A DNA stretch of 64,000 nucleotides, from contig NW_026516226.1 of NCBI RefSeq assembly GCF_025602895.1, forward strand, positions 62,001 to 126,000, given 5' to 3'. This document shows positions 22,801 through 34,055 of the stretch, in pieces. Numbering within the stretch: the stretch's first letter is position 1; the number at the start of each line of letters is the position of its first letter. Under the pieces are notes generated by a model. That model was not told where the DNA came from. It worked only from the letters and a program-made list of their open reading frames with translations, and did not search any database. Made by a program: the position numbers and the translations under genes. Source of the DNA: Polychytrium aggregatum (Eukaryota; Chytridiomycota; Chytridiomycetes; Polychytriales).

Positions 22801-23881
22801 TGATACCGATTTGCCACTCTGCTGACGGACAGAGCATACTTTTGAGCCAGTGCACTGTTCGTTGTAAAGTCAAGGACCTCAAACAGCATCATCGTAGAGG
22901 GTTTCAGGATCGACAGGTATTCGACGTCGACAACAATTTCTTCCTCCCACAGTGGTGTGACCTTGCGTCCCTGGAGTTTGTATGGCTGCAGTTCCAGCAT
23001 GTGGGCAGATCACCCCGGCACACCGATGAAGAGGCAAGTCAATACCCGAGTTCCACACGCAGCAGCGATTGTTCTGCGCTCGATCGTGCGTCAAGGACGC
23101 TATCGGTCTCTGGTGCCTGGCTGAATGCTCTGGAATCTGCCTCTGTTACCTTCGTCATCAGCGGCAGGATGTAGTCAATGGCTTTCCCTTCGTTGAAATA
23201 TGTAGCCGGCTTCTCTTTGTTGCCCTTGCTCAAGTACTGGCCGGTGGTGGCGTCTGCATTGGATATTGGCGGGTGCAGCACGTCAGTCCCCAGGCATGGC
23301 CAAAGGCCGAATTATCACCTTCACTGCTACAATTTACCGATGAAACTGATCTTCACCACAGGGTGGACGATGAAGCTGCTGAGCTCCAAGGCATCGATTG
23401 AATGAATCTTGATCAGCACGACCTGCGACTCAAAGTCCTTCTCACTCTTGTCAAGATGGCGGAAGAGCCCCTTGGATTGATTCGACTCGTGGGTCTTGGT
23501 CTTGGTCTTCCGGACATCATCCGGCGCCAGGGTGGGTGTTTTCGATCGCGGACGGCTCTGCGCTGCTCCGTGTGCCGGGCTGCGTTCTCGCGATCTGGCG
23601 CTTCGGCTTCCGGATTTGTTCTTTGACTTGGATTTGGATTTGGATTTGGATCTGGAACTTGGTTTGGATTTCCGGTGCCGCTTCTCGCGTAATCGGCCGC
23701 GGGTCTGCTTGTCGTCGGCCCACTCCTCCTTCAGATACTCTTGGCTGGCCTGAAGGACCGCCTCGAGCTGCTGCTGGGGCGTGGTTTCGGGGTCTCTCGG
23801 CATGTCTATGGATCGCGATGGCTCGTTGCAGCGCTTTCGCTCGCCTCCTGGAATGCCGCGGTAATTGCTGAGGCGACTCAT
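19880..23881 (-). CDS. AHI1: Jouberin/AHI1 homologue, WD40 protein of the ciliary transition zone
   Basis: AHI1 is known as a transition-zone protein needed for cilium assembly. Minus-strand exons: 23881-23338, 23253 to about 23060, 22985-22840, 22724-22643, 22532-22417, 22292-22190, 22118-22044, 21913-21837, 21742-21572, 21450-21310, 21148-20872, 20712-20254 and 20143-19880. Only the 3' end of the second exon is unresolved. The N-terminus is Arg/Ser/Lys-rich. A C2-like region matches human AHI1: HPVVKISFIG, TTGQYLSKGN, AIDYILPLMTKV, LWEEEIVVDVEYL, FEVLDF, GWHRIAWAFLKLVG, KYPSTLYVTVKAHVPP. WD40 repeats follow: GHQDLVYSLSWASEDE, SASSDGTVRVWFF, LIVTGCFDGRIRFW, KMYSGDGSGVVKVW, FSPCGTFVAAGGEDGQATVW. 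It ends in a short helical tail without the SH3 domain of vertebrate AHI1. An upstream in-frame Met at 23917 is an alternative start. Confidence 0.88.
23628..23654. repeat. Hexamer repeat encoding Lys-Ser run in AHI1
   Basis: Tandem TTGGAT units on the plus strand encode a KSKSKSKSK tract in the basic N-terminal region of AHI1. Confidence 0.85.
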
Positions 23882-24131
23882 GGTGGGAATGTGGTTTGTC
23901 CGCATCCCATTCTCCAAAAGCCCGCCAAATCGGCCCTCCCCCTATTCCGCTCCACTCCACACTCCACCGTTCAGAGGACACGTTCTCATACAGCCCGCCA
24001 ATCTCCGATCCGCCAATCTCCGACTGCCGCACTGAATCGTTGGATCGAAGTATGTGTATTCAGGATCCAGAGAAAGGGGAGTGTCCTCGCGGACAAGACT
24101 TGTGTGGCTCCGTGAACAGTGCGCGTTTCGA

Positions 24132-27100
24132 TCATCCCGTATTGCCGCCTCCTGTGTTGCTGTTGCCTTTCGAGATGATCGATGCGTTCTGGTTGCGCAG
24201 CATCATGCCAAAGTTGGTGGCAAACGTGGTCTTGCCTGGGGCTCCGGGGGCAGGCGGTTGAGTTTGCTGCTGTTGCGGCTGCTGTTGCGGCTGTGACTGA
24301 GAGTATCCGCCGGATCCTGCAACCCGCACCGAGCGGATACTGAGTTCGTCGGCGCTCTGCTTCCGCACTCCGTGGGACGGAGGGGCACTTGAAGTGGGGA
24401 CGTAAGCTCGACGATCCTTGATCTTGATGTTGTTCACAACCACCTCGAGATGATTGCCGGGTCCATCGATGCCTTCGAGATCGGAGCAATTCTGGATGAA
24501 ATACTGGATATCGATCAAAAGCCTATGGAGGGTGGAGAGAACGAGAAGGATATGCCCGTTAGTGTCTCATTCACTCAGCGATGGCCGTGTGGCTGTTGTC
24601 TGCAGCGAGGACATGGATACTTTCAAGAGCAAGTGCCTTACCGATTCTTTCCAGCACTTGTGAAAAGATCCATCTTCTTGAGGTCATCTTCCAACTGGAT
24701 GACATACTCTCTGAAGATTTGAGTGAATATCATCTGCGCGACAGATAATCAAGGCGATTAGTTGAGGCGGTTCAGATCAGAGCCAATGAGCAGTCGCAAC
24801 TTGCTCCACACAAGAGTGCTGGCGGGGTTGTGTGCATCGCGTTTGAACCAGCAAGGGTGCTGTCTTCAGCATAGCCAGGTGGTCCTCGATCCGGGACGCA
24901 CCTTGATCGCCTCGGGCCGAAGCAGCTTAATCAGCACTCGATGCAGCGTCCCAATTTCCTTGACGAGGGCAACCATGTATACGCTGGTGACGTCGGTATG
25001 GTCGGATGCAAGCTCGCGAAGCTCGGGCTGATCCCAGTTCACAGAGCAGAGGTTCTTGGAATGGAACTCGAGTCGGTCAGTCATGAGCGACACCAGTTTG
25101 AAATAGAGCCCGTTCTGGTGCTCGCGGTAATCCTGCGTGCAAGGGTGGAAGGCGAATTGGCGGTCAGGACAGTGACGTTATCAACGCAGCAATACCAGTG
25201 GTGGCGGCTGTGCCTTGGTCACGCAGCATCGATGTCATACCGAGAGGAGTCTATCAAAGTCTGCCAGCAGGACTTGCTGCTTTGCTGTGAGATAGCCCGA
25301 TACTACTGTCTTCAAGTGGGGAATGATCGCCGTGACCACACCAATGGACTGTGCCGTTAGCGCTGGCAGCAGAGCGACAAAAGGAGCAGAAAACAGATGT
25401 CAGTCGCGTCCTCGATCCTCAGTCCGCTACCCAAGTCGGGCGTCAAGGCCCACAAACTGCATACCCATGTGCCGGGCAGTGATGTTTCGAAGTCCTGCTG
25501 ACCGCATTGCACCGGCACCCAGAATCATTTGGCATGCCCTGGAGTTGAAAAGCTATGATTTCCATGCCCCGCCCCCGCGAACAAAGGGTCAGTATCTCTG
25601 CAAACGCATCTCCCCTCACCCCATCATCTGGATCACATCGGCAGCACTAGCACGGCAGCACTAGCACGGCAGCACGTCGTGGCGAGCCAACCTTAAGTAT
25701 CTCGACGATCCTGTTCAGAACGTCAGTTGTGAGGGACGGGATGTGGTCCAGACACGCCATATACTCCGTCAGCATCTTCAGGAACAACAGCACGGATATG
25801 ACGACGTAGTATTTTTCGTTGTCCAGTATCAGGTATTTGAGCGTCTTGGGGCCGTTGGCCACGATTTTTCGGTTGTCTTGCTTGGCTACGGCAGGGGCGG
25901 CGCTGCTGCCGCTGGAAAGATCAAACTCTCCATCGGCTCCGATGTCGATGTTGTCTGTGCTGTCAAAGGCCTCGTCGCTTTGCTGCTCGCGCAGCTTGCT
26001 CTGGGCAGTACTGGGCGACACAGTTTTGGCACTCGAGGCAGTGGAGTAGACGATTTGGTCAGCTAGGAGCTGAAAGTCAACAGCAACTTCGGCCTGGACC
26101 CACTGCTCGTTGTCGATAAGCATGGTGATCTGCTTTCTACGCTCGTCATGGAAATGGTTCAGGAAGGCCTTGGCCTGGCGTTTCGGGGTCGAAGGGCCGT
26201 TGGTGAGTACCGATGGGGATGTGCACAATCGCAGGGCAGCAATACACCCACAACAATGCTCACCGCACATCCGGCACAATGGCCCACGCGATACTTGCCT
26301 GCGAGAGCATCGTGCCTTTCAGACCAAAGCACATGCGACCACAGAGACCCTCCCCTCCTCCGATGAACTCCCATGTTGCGCCAAACAGGCGGTAAAAGTC
26401 CTTGGGGTTCAGCTGGGCATTCTGCTCAGAGCGCACGCTCAGCAGCTTGGCGCACCGCACGTGTGCTAGATCCGAGATCGCAAAGACAACGTCGGACGAC
26501 TCTTGCCCGAGCTGGGTGAACGTCGATATCGACGGCGCCGAGCCGCTCGAGCTTCTGCCGACCGGGGATGCAAAGTCCTTGTCTGGGGTACCGAGTTGCG
26601 AATACTGCCTTTGTAGAATATCGTCGGCCGAGCCAAACTCGTCCTGGTCCTCCGACAGCTGGGGGAGGAGCTTTGAGGGGGTTCCAAGCGCTGGCGTTTT
26701 GGATGAGGGCTCGGAATCTAACAGTTTAAGGCTCTCGGTTCCAATGACGATGCCGGAATCTTGAGCCTCTTTCAGCAGCACCAGTGTCAGCTCGTGGACA
26801 ATCGATGTTCGCTGGATCACATGGAGCAGCGAAACGTAGACATTCATCAAGACGCCATAGAAGGCGTCAAAGCTCATCGCTCGAAGCTGGCGAGCCAGCG
26901 CGCTTGAGTCGCAGATTGAGGTTATGAAAGCGGCGAAAACACGTCAGGAGCCATGGCAAGGACGACGTGATATAGGCGGTAAGGACGCAGCGGCGACGGC
27001 AAAATCGAGGGAAGGGCGAGCATATAGGCTGCCAAAGCCGGTGGCCGGACGCACATAAGCTGCTATCGGAGCCGTCCGCAGAATCACGTCTCGGCCGCAT

Positions 27101-29346
27101 ACCTGTTCTTTCCCGAGCCCTTATCCTCCATATAGATTGGCGAGATGGCGGGATAGTGCTATTGAGTGATGTCACTGTCAGGGACTGTTCGCCTTTGCCT
27201 GTGCCTTGGAGACATAATAGCACATCATACGACCGCGCCACCAAGGCCAAGGCGCCGGAGGCCATGAAGGAGCCCGCGCGGCAGCAGCAACGTACGATTG
27301 CACTGTACCTGCTTCATCGCCGCCTTGATTTCGGCCATGATCGTCGTCTTGTACACCTGGAATGCTGCTGGCAGCCTATCCATCTTGAGCAGCCCCATGA
27401 CCAGTGGCCGCATACGTAGCTTCAGGTTGTCTTCCCATATGAGCAGGGCAGGCACATTCTGGGCGGTATCAGCGGCACCGCCTACAGACGACAGCTGTCT
27501 CGGATCGCCACTCAGAATGCTGGAAATCCAGTGGATAATCGGGGCATTTTTGATGCGGGGACTGATTTTGGAGACCGGGTCGATGAGCCTGAGTGTTTCG
27601 CGAAGGTCGCTTACCAAAACACTGACAAACTCCGACTCCATAAGCATCGAGATGGTGCGGGACATCTCCGAGAGCTGGCCATAGAGATTCGCGAGCGAAC
27701 GCACGCCTCTGAGGTCCAGAGAGAGCGGCATGTTGGACGCTTTGGGCATCCATTGCACTCCAGGACCAAGCACCCTGAGCTGGTCGGCTTTGGTGTCCGG
27801 TGATGGCGAGGCGCTGCCCTTGAGCATGGCACTGGTTTCTTCGATTAGATCGAGCACCGAGACATAGTCGCCCTGGCCTAACAGGACCTGGATCATGGGC
27901 TGGGTTTGTTTGACCTCGGACACCAGCTTGATGCTGGAGTAGAGCAGCGCAAGCTTCCCACGCCGTTTCTTGAGCTGCACAACCGACAGACCCTTCTTGA
28001 CCTGGTCGGCAGAAAGGCGCTTGAGTTTGGTGCGCAAGTCGTTGATTTCGGCGACACACGATTGTGTCTCTTGATGCAAGGCCTGGAGATTCGACAGAGC
28101 CGAGAAGAACGACTGCGATCGCTGTGAGATTTCCATGAGCAGGTGTACCTCCACGATCTCCAGGTACGATGATAGCTTGTCCTGAAGCAGATGGCTGGTC
28201 AGCACCATTTCGTTTGAGGACGTGCTGGTGGCTCGGGTCAGGTCGGCTTGCTCGGTAACCTCTCTCCAGGTATGTGGGTTGCTCAGGTTGAAGCTACCGT
28301 CAAAAAACTGAGCCGGAACGAGATCGAGCGAGGGTGCGTTGGTCGATGCCAGCTTTTTCCGCGCCGAGTCGTTGCGACCCTTGTAGCTGTCCTGGATGCC
28401 CATCTCGCTGAGCTTTGTTGAGATGTCGGTCATGGACTGCGACTGCTGACTCCCGCCGAGGACAGGATTGCCTTCTGTCGCAACGGCCAGGCCGATGGCT
28501 CGGTTGTACTGGTACCGGTCGATCACATCGGAGATGCTTTTGAGGTAGGGATCAAACTCGGGCGTCCGGACCTTGCGGATGAGGGTTTGTGGAATGATGG
28601 GGAGCGTATCCATGCCCTTGAGAGGCTTGGCGCCAGACTTTGCCTGGACGGTCGGATCGTTCAAAATGCCCTGCAATTCAGGATGGCGGCCGATCGTCAA
28701 TACCATGCAGCCGGAATCGGGCGGGGTGGTAAGCCCGCAAGGCAGCGAGAGCGGCGAGCGCAATGCAACATGACCATTGGCGAGCAAGCGACCGATCTGC
28801 GAGTCGAGGGATGGGAAGCAAGGCAGGCAGGCCAGCAAGGCCGCTGCACATCTGGCAGGGAATGCCCGACGGCGGGTTGGTGCATCGGATTCCAGTGGCA
28901 AGTCGATGAATCAAAGTTCAACCGCCAGCGCCAACCGCCGGCACAACGCAACGTTCACGGTGCATCACAGCGCCTGAGCAACGAGCACCAGAACCCACCG
29001 ATATTGCGTTCTGGCCCATATCCCCAATGGACCACGGATGTTCATTGTTGAGCACCTCTTCAAAGGGATTCTCGGATATCGCACTCTTGCGGATGGTGAA
29101 CGAATCCGAAGACTGAGGAGGCGGGCCGGACTGGCCGGACTTGCCGGCAGGGAGTTGGCTGGAGCCGAAGCTGCTGTTGCTCATTGACGACGACGACACA
29201 AGCGAGGTGGCCAGGGCGGCGTCATAGGCCGAGCGCGGGGTGGTTGACGAGGGACGCCGGGTGTCGTCCAGCGATTTATGGGCCGGGTCGGCAGCCGAGG
29301 GCGGGTTTGGGGAAGAGACGGTCCACTTGAACGGCGAGAGCGACAT
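24132..29346 (-). CDS. VPS54: VPS54, GARP tethering complex subunit
   Basis: Vps54 is a subunit of GARP, which tethers endosome-derived vesicles to the trans-Golgi. Nine exons (29346-28999, 28670-27309, 26886-26299, 26174-25692, 25552-25465, 25362-25241, 25132-24902, 24733-24642, 24522-24132) sum to 3705 nt, or 1234 aa. Landmarks in order: SIGDMGQNAIS joined to GILNDPTVQAKSG; LLQDKLSSYLEIVEVHLLME; KQTQPMIQVLLGQGDYVSVL; AKAFLNHFHDERRKQITMLI; YMACLDHIPSLTTDVLNRIV; FNSRACQMILGAGAMRSAGL; DYREHQNGLYFKLVSLMTDR; MIFTQIFREYVIQLEDDLKK. Exon 3 ends at a GC donor (see findings). The C-terminal exon adds a Gln/Pro-rich tail of about 100 residues not expected from the human protein. Confidence 0.95.
25641..25675. 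repeat. 14-bp tandem repeat in VPS54 intron 4
   Basis: Two and a half copies of a GCAGCACTAGCACG unit lie close to the 5' splice site of the intron 25553-25691. Confidence 0.85.
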
Positions 29347-30051
29347 TTGAGGTGCCTTGATGCCAGGGGAGAAGGCAGCAAGGGCAGGCCCGATGAGCCG
29401 GAGGGGCGAGGAAGCGCGACGACAATGGGTTGCCGAGACGAGCCCTGGGAATCAGGACGATGGGCTGCGGACGAGATTCGAGACAACCGGCAGGAGGGCC
29501 TGCTCAAAGACAAGCCGAGGCGGGAGACGAGCAGAAGACGAGAGCCCTCAGGACCGCCCCACACAAGCAAGCACCCGGCCAGCGATGCTGCAGGCCATCG
29601 GTGTGCCGAACTGCCCAGGCATTGCCGGCCGAACAGCTGCGATTGCATCTGGTGATTGGAGACAATGGAGCAACGGCGGCACTGGGCGGCTACCGTCTGC
29701 ACCGGACGGCATCGTGGTCTTGCCGATCAGCTTTGGATGTCCGTCTGGCTCCCAGGCCGGCTCTCCTCACAGGAGCGGGTCTTGTTGGGTTGGAGCGATC
29801 GTACATGGCGTTTCGTAATCGAGCCGGAAGTTGCTCCTCTATTGCGGCAGATGAAGACCGGGTTTACATCCACAACACCCGAAGAATATGCCGGCAAGCA
29901 CTTCGGGAGGCACTGCTGAGCGAGGGGCACTATCGAAAGGGCGATGGAGTGCATCAAGCGCAACGCCAGTTCCCAAATCCTCGGTCCTGAGCAAACGGAT
30001 GACCAGCCACGACAATCTTCGGTCTGCTGCCCGCTGTGTACATGGCACTGA
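29347..30051. other. Spacer between VPS54 start and orphan ORF end
   Basis: These 705 bp include the VPS54 promoter and the 3' UTR of the orphan gene. Open frames on both strands lack recognisable domains. I see no repeat and no RNA gene. Confidence 0.45.
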
Positions 30052-30966
30052 CTACACTGGTTTCAGCGAGCGCATGACTTTGGCAACGCTCCGGGCAATG
30101 TGCACGTATTCGACAAGCAGCGAATTCATCTCCCTCAGGACGCAGTCAAAGTCAGAGTCGTCGAGGCCCATGTGGCCTGCGCCCGGCTTGATGGTGGACG
30201 CAGTGCTCGAGGGCCTTTGCTTCTGCCTGCTCGCCTGGATGGCATTGTCCAGCAGCATCTCGAGCGTCCGGACGTTGTGGCTTGATATCAGCAGAAAGGC
30301 CTTGGTGTCGCTCTTCCAGCCCTCGTAGACTTTGTCCAGCTGCTGGTCTGCGGCGACCTTCTCGAGGGTCCGGGGAAACGGAGGCGGCTTTGTCAGCCGC
30401 CGGCACGACGATCCTCTGATACTGGACGAAGTGAACCGAGGCAGATCCGCAAAGGTGGAATTGCTCCACTCCAGCTCAGCGTGCTGGAACTCCAGGAGGG
30501 TGTCGTCGACCAGCAGGAGGATCTCCCGTGCCAAGCAGTCGCGGGCTGTCACCCGAGGCAGAATCGGCTGCGGGCTGCCCGGCGGAGCCAGAGTCAAGTT
30601 GGATGTACGACCGACAACCGAGCCATCCAGCTCGGAATCGAGGGCTTGGAGAATCCGGGCCTGGCGCTTGAGGATGGTCGTCCGAACTTGAACGTCGGTC
30701 TTGTACGCCATGAATATCATGTACAGCGGGGCGATCGACCTTGGCACGGCATAGATGAACTTGGAGGCGAACAGCGGAAACGGAATCCTCGAGCTTCGCC
30801 GAGGACAATCTTGCGGCCACTCTGGAGAGCCAGCCTGGACTTCCATAATGTGCGAGAGCGTCGCAGATGAGGATGAGGACGATGCCGCACCAACAATGGC
30901 AAGGAGCTGCACTGCTCCCACCAACAGCGCGAGTACGAAGCCGAGGGACGACCGAGGCGTCGGCAT
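30052..30966 (-). CDS. Orphan 304-aa protein with N-terminal hydrophobic segment
   Basis: I do not recognise this single-exon ORF. From the Met at 30966 it begins with a hydrophobic stretch (GFVLALLVGAVQLLAIVGA, residues 9-27) followed by a Ser run, which looks like a signal peptide or signal anchor. A second moderately hydrophobic patch, IAPLYMIFMAY, lies near residue 80. The rest is soluble-looking with helical charged segments (TRDCLAREILL-like near 135, DTKAFLLISSHNVRTLEMLL near 220) and a helical C-terminus ending MRSLKPV. It may be a luminal or membrane-anchored endomembrane protein. The frame stays open upstream to 31857, but that part is low-complexity and overlaps the start of the divergent neighbour, so I exclude it. 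Introns within it cannot be ruled out. Confidence 0.5.
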   Translation of the reverse strand: MPTPRSSLGFVLALLVGAVQLLAIVGAASSSSSSATLSHIMEVQAGSPEWPQDCPRRSSRIPFPLFASKFIYAVPRSIAPLYMIFMAYKTDVQVRTTILKRQARILQALDSELDGSVVGRTSNLTLAPPGSPQPILPRVTARDCLAREILLLVDDTLLEFQHAELEWSNSTFADLPRFTSSSIRGSSCRRLTKPPPFPRTLEKVAADQQLDKVYEGWKSDTKAFLLISSHNVRTLEMLLDNAIQASRQKQRPSSTASTIKPGAGHMGLDDSDFDCVLREMNSLLVEYVHIARSVAKVMRSLKPV

Positions 30967-31515
30967 ATCGCAGAGGAGATGGAGCAGCCGTGTCTTGGGC
31001 AGGTGTTGGATGTGCTCGCGGCGAGCGAAATCCTGCGATGGATGCGCCGTGGTGCGTTGGATGGGTGATTCAAGCCAGACCCGGAAGTTGCCGCTGTCCA
31101 CGGCAGGCGCAAACAAACACCAGCACGGCTGCCAGCCACCCCGCGACGCACTACCGATAGCCCTGGACCGGACCTCCGAATATCCCTTCTTGCTGCCTGC
31201 TGGCCGGCGCCGTGCACCTCGCTCCCGTCGCCCCGATAACACACCGTCAGACGCAGCCCATGGCCGCCCCACAGAGACCAAGCCGGACCAGCCAACGCGC
31301 CCCATGTCACACAGCACCGGAAACGCGCTGCAGCCGGTTCGAGCCGGCTCGAGCCGGGATGCGCAGCGCGAGTCTCGTGTTGCCGCCAAGCCACGCCGAT
31401 CAGCTGCCCGTCCCCGATCGTGCGCAGCAGTCCAGCGACACCCGCAAGGCCACTGGCCCTCGCGCTTCCGTCGCGATCGCCTGGCCCTCTGGCGAGAACA
31501 CACCGACAGCACGCC
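30967..31515. promoter_or_regulatory. Divergent spacer: orphan ORF / coiled-coil gene
   Basis: This 549-bp GC-rich spacer separates two divergent starts. It contains imperfect direct and inverted GAGCCGG repeats near 31340-31360. No gene is seen. Confidence 0.45.
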
Positions 31516-33563
31516 ATGAGTTCCTGGTGGGGCAGTGACAAGTCGCAGCAGCAGCAAAGCGAACAGCTCAAGAGCGATCTGACCGGGGCCAAGCAGGCTC
31601 TGTCGGCCCTCGAGGCGCAGCTGGCAAGCGAGCGGGCCGCATCCTCGGCCATCGGCACCCAGCTCGAGCAGGCCAACTCGGTCCGCGCTCAGCTCGAACA
31701 GGAGATTGATTCGCTGAAAGCCTCTCTGGACGACAAGACCAAGGCTCTCAGGCAGGCCGAGGCCCAGGGCAAAGCCAGGATCCTCGAGTTGCAAGAATCT
31801 CTCGATGCCCAGGGCAAGACCCTGGCTACTCTCCGAAAGAACCAGCAGCCCGCCCACAACGACAAGCTCCCCCAGCTCGAGCGCGCCCTCGATGCCGAGA
31901 AGCAGAGAATCAAGACTCTGGAGGCCGAAGTGTCCCTATCCAAATCCGAGCTGCAAATGTCTCGAGACAGCCTCAAGCACGCCCAGGACGCTCTCCAGCG
32001 CGCCACTCTTGTTCTCGACACCGTCCAACAGACCGCCGGGCTGTTGAAGGACAAGGTCTTTTCTGGCAAAGCCAAAGTCAGCGACAGCATCGCCAGCTCT
32101 ACCAAGGCAGTCGAGAAGCTTTGCTCCGAAATTTTGGCGCTGCAGCGCCAATCCAACCAGTCCGGCCACGACGAATCCATCCGCCGACTCACGGACTCAC
32201 TCGAGCACACAAAGTCGCATGTTCTTTCGTGGATCCAGCTCAGCATCGATGCCAAAGAACAGCTGGTCAAGACTGAGGCCGCCCTTGAGGCGCTTAAACA
32301 GCAGAAGAGTCACCCTGGCCGCTCCGAGGCCGGGTCTTCTGAGCTCCAGAGTGTTCTGACCAAGAGCACCGATTCGGTGCTGCACTCTCTCAGCGATCTG
32401 AAGGAGCTGGTCCGTGCCAGAGGAGCCGGTTCGGATGCGGCCTCCAAGACTGATGCTGAGGAGATTGTCAAGCGTATCGACCGGCAAAAGGACGAGCTAA
32501 AGCAGCACATCCAGAACCAAGTCTCGACTCAGTTGGCTTCCACCGTAAAATCGTCGCTCAATGAGATTCGCACAAAGCTCGAGCAGGTCCACAAATCGCT
32601 CGAGGCCACGTTCACTGGCGCCGTCGCCGACACAAAGACCAGCGGAGACCACAGCCAGCTCTTGTCGACTTACCACGAGCACGCCAGCGTCATGAAGGAG
32701 GAGTTTAAGGCCCTCCACAAGCTGTTGGAGTCGCTGGCTGCGAAGAGCCAGCCGCCCGCCTCGATTGCCTCTCCCCAGCGAGATGCAGCATGGGTCGGAT
32801 CTCCAGCTCGCGTCAAGGCCAAGAAGGGCCCAGCTTTCCAAGAATCAGTCAAAGCCATCCAGAGCATCTTGTCGCCTACAAAGCTGGGTCATTACAACAA
32901 GGTCGCCAGCCCCGTCGCCGGAAAGCAGGGGAAGCGCGCGCACGATGAGGAAGAGGACCACCAGGCCAAAAAAAGCAAGGCCGCAGACGAAATCGACCAG
33001 ATCTTCGAAACCCTTGATCCAGAGCAAACCGAGACCGGCGACGATTCTTTGGAGCTGCCCACCTCGACCCTGGTATGTGGCTTGCTTTTGCTACTGATAT
33101 CTACACCGAGGAGGCAGTCATGGACCGGTGCCTCTAAACAGGATGTCTCTCCTGGCTGCTCGGCCGATCCGCTGCCGGCGAACACGATGCTATGCCACGC
33201 CGAGTGACGGTCGCTGTGTGTTGCATCGGTCATTGCAATCGGTCAGCGGGACTCTGATTGTTGCTTCATTTCATCGCGCCGCTGCGGTACACTGTTTCGA
33301 TCAATCATACTCCCGATCTCTGGACGCTGCCTATGGTCGCATGCGACGTATCCCTGTCGTTGATGTTGTGCCACGCAATGCTGCGATCGCATCCTCGACA
33401 ACTGGTACGGTATCCCACCTCTGCCTAACGTCACTGGCTCGCCACATTGTTATCGGCTGTTTCGGCTGCGCCTCAGGACGCTGCTGGCGAAGATTCGACC
33501 AACAAGAAAAAGAAGACCAAGAAGAAGAAGAAGAAGGCCACCGATACGGCCTCGGTCGTCTGA
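31516..33563 (+). CDS. Coiled-coil protein with Lys-rich C-terminal exon
   Basis: I do not recognise this family. Exon 1 is 31516-33072; it ends at a CTG|GTATGT donor and joins in phase to 33477-33563, giving 547 aa. After a short Trp-containing start (MSSWWGSDKSQQQQ), residues 15-220 form a nearly continuous coiled coil (heptads of Leu, Ala, Lys, Glu, Gln). A second helical region runs through about residue 420. Near the C-terminus are RVKAKKGPAF, KRAHDEEEDHQAKKSKAAD and an acidic patch. The last exon encodes a Lys-rich tract (KKKKTKKKKKKATD) before the stop, which could be a nuclear or membrane-surface signal. The protein may be structural or a tether. An additional small exon inside the 404-bp intron is possible. 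Confidence 0.65.
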
Positions 33564-34055
33564 TTGCATGCATTTCAAGCACACCCACACCACACACGAA
33601 GCGACCCGGCATTCTCTTGGCCCGTGCCCAGTGACTTTCCGTTGGCTCGCTGTCCTGCTCGGCTCTGGCGGCAGTAACTCGCAATAGCAATACAACACTT
33701 GTGTGGGTCTGCTCGCCGTGGGATTCCCCCCCCCCAAACCGGCACGGAGCGGCAGAGCGAGACACTGAGACAGACGATCTCTCCTCCCCCTTCCCACGGG
33801 CTCTGCCACATATGCAACGCAACCTGGGTCCTCGCTGCGCATGGAGTCATCCTCTGCTTCTCCTCTCGTTCTCGGCTGAGACGTCATGGCGGATGGCAAG
33901 TCTTTGCAGCCCACTCGTGCGCAGCCCCTAGAGCGAGACGAGGGCGCGGGGAGACGGGGCGAGCGAGAAAAAAAAGTCTCGCCAAACGCAACCCGGCCTT
34001 GCCCATCCATCCATCAACGAGCCCCGCCCACGTCGCAGCAGACAACGCATTCGCC
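33564..34055. other. Spacer between coiled-coil gene and eIF2B-alpha
   Basis: This 492-bp tandem spacer holds the 3' UTR of the upstream gene and the eIF2B-alpha promoter. It includes a C run at 33727-33736. No gene is seen. Confidence 0.45.

Noticed and set aside
28671-28901. Extended open frame upstream of VPS54 exon 2
   Set aside because: Family alignment joins exon 1 at 28999 to 28670 in phase. The extension has no VPS54 similarity and contains the CAG acceptor.
30967-31857. 5' extension of the orphan ORF frame on the minus strand
   Set aside because: The extension overlaps the first coding part of the well-supported plus-strand coiled-coil gene and is compositionally random. The hydrophobic N-terminus starts at a good Met at 30966.
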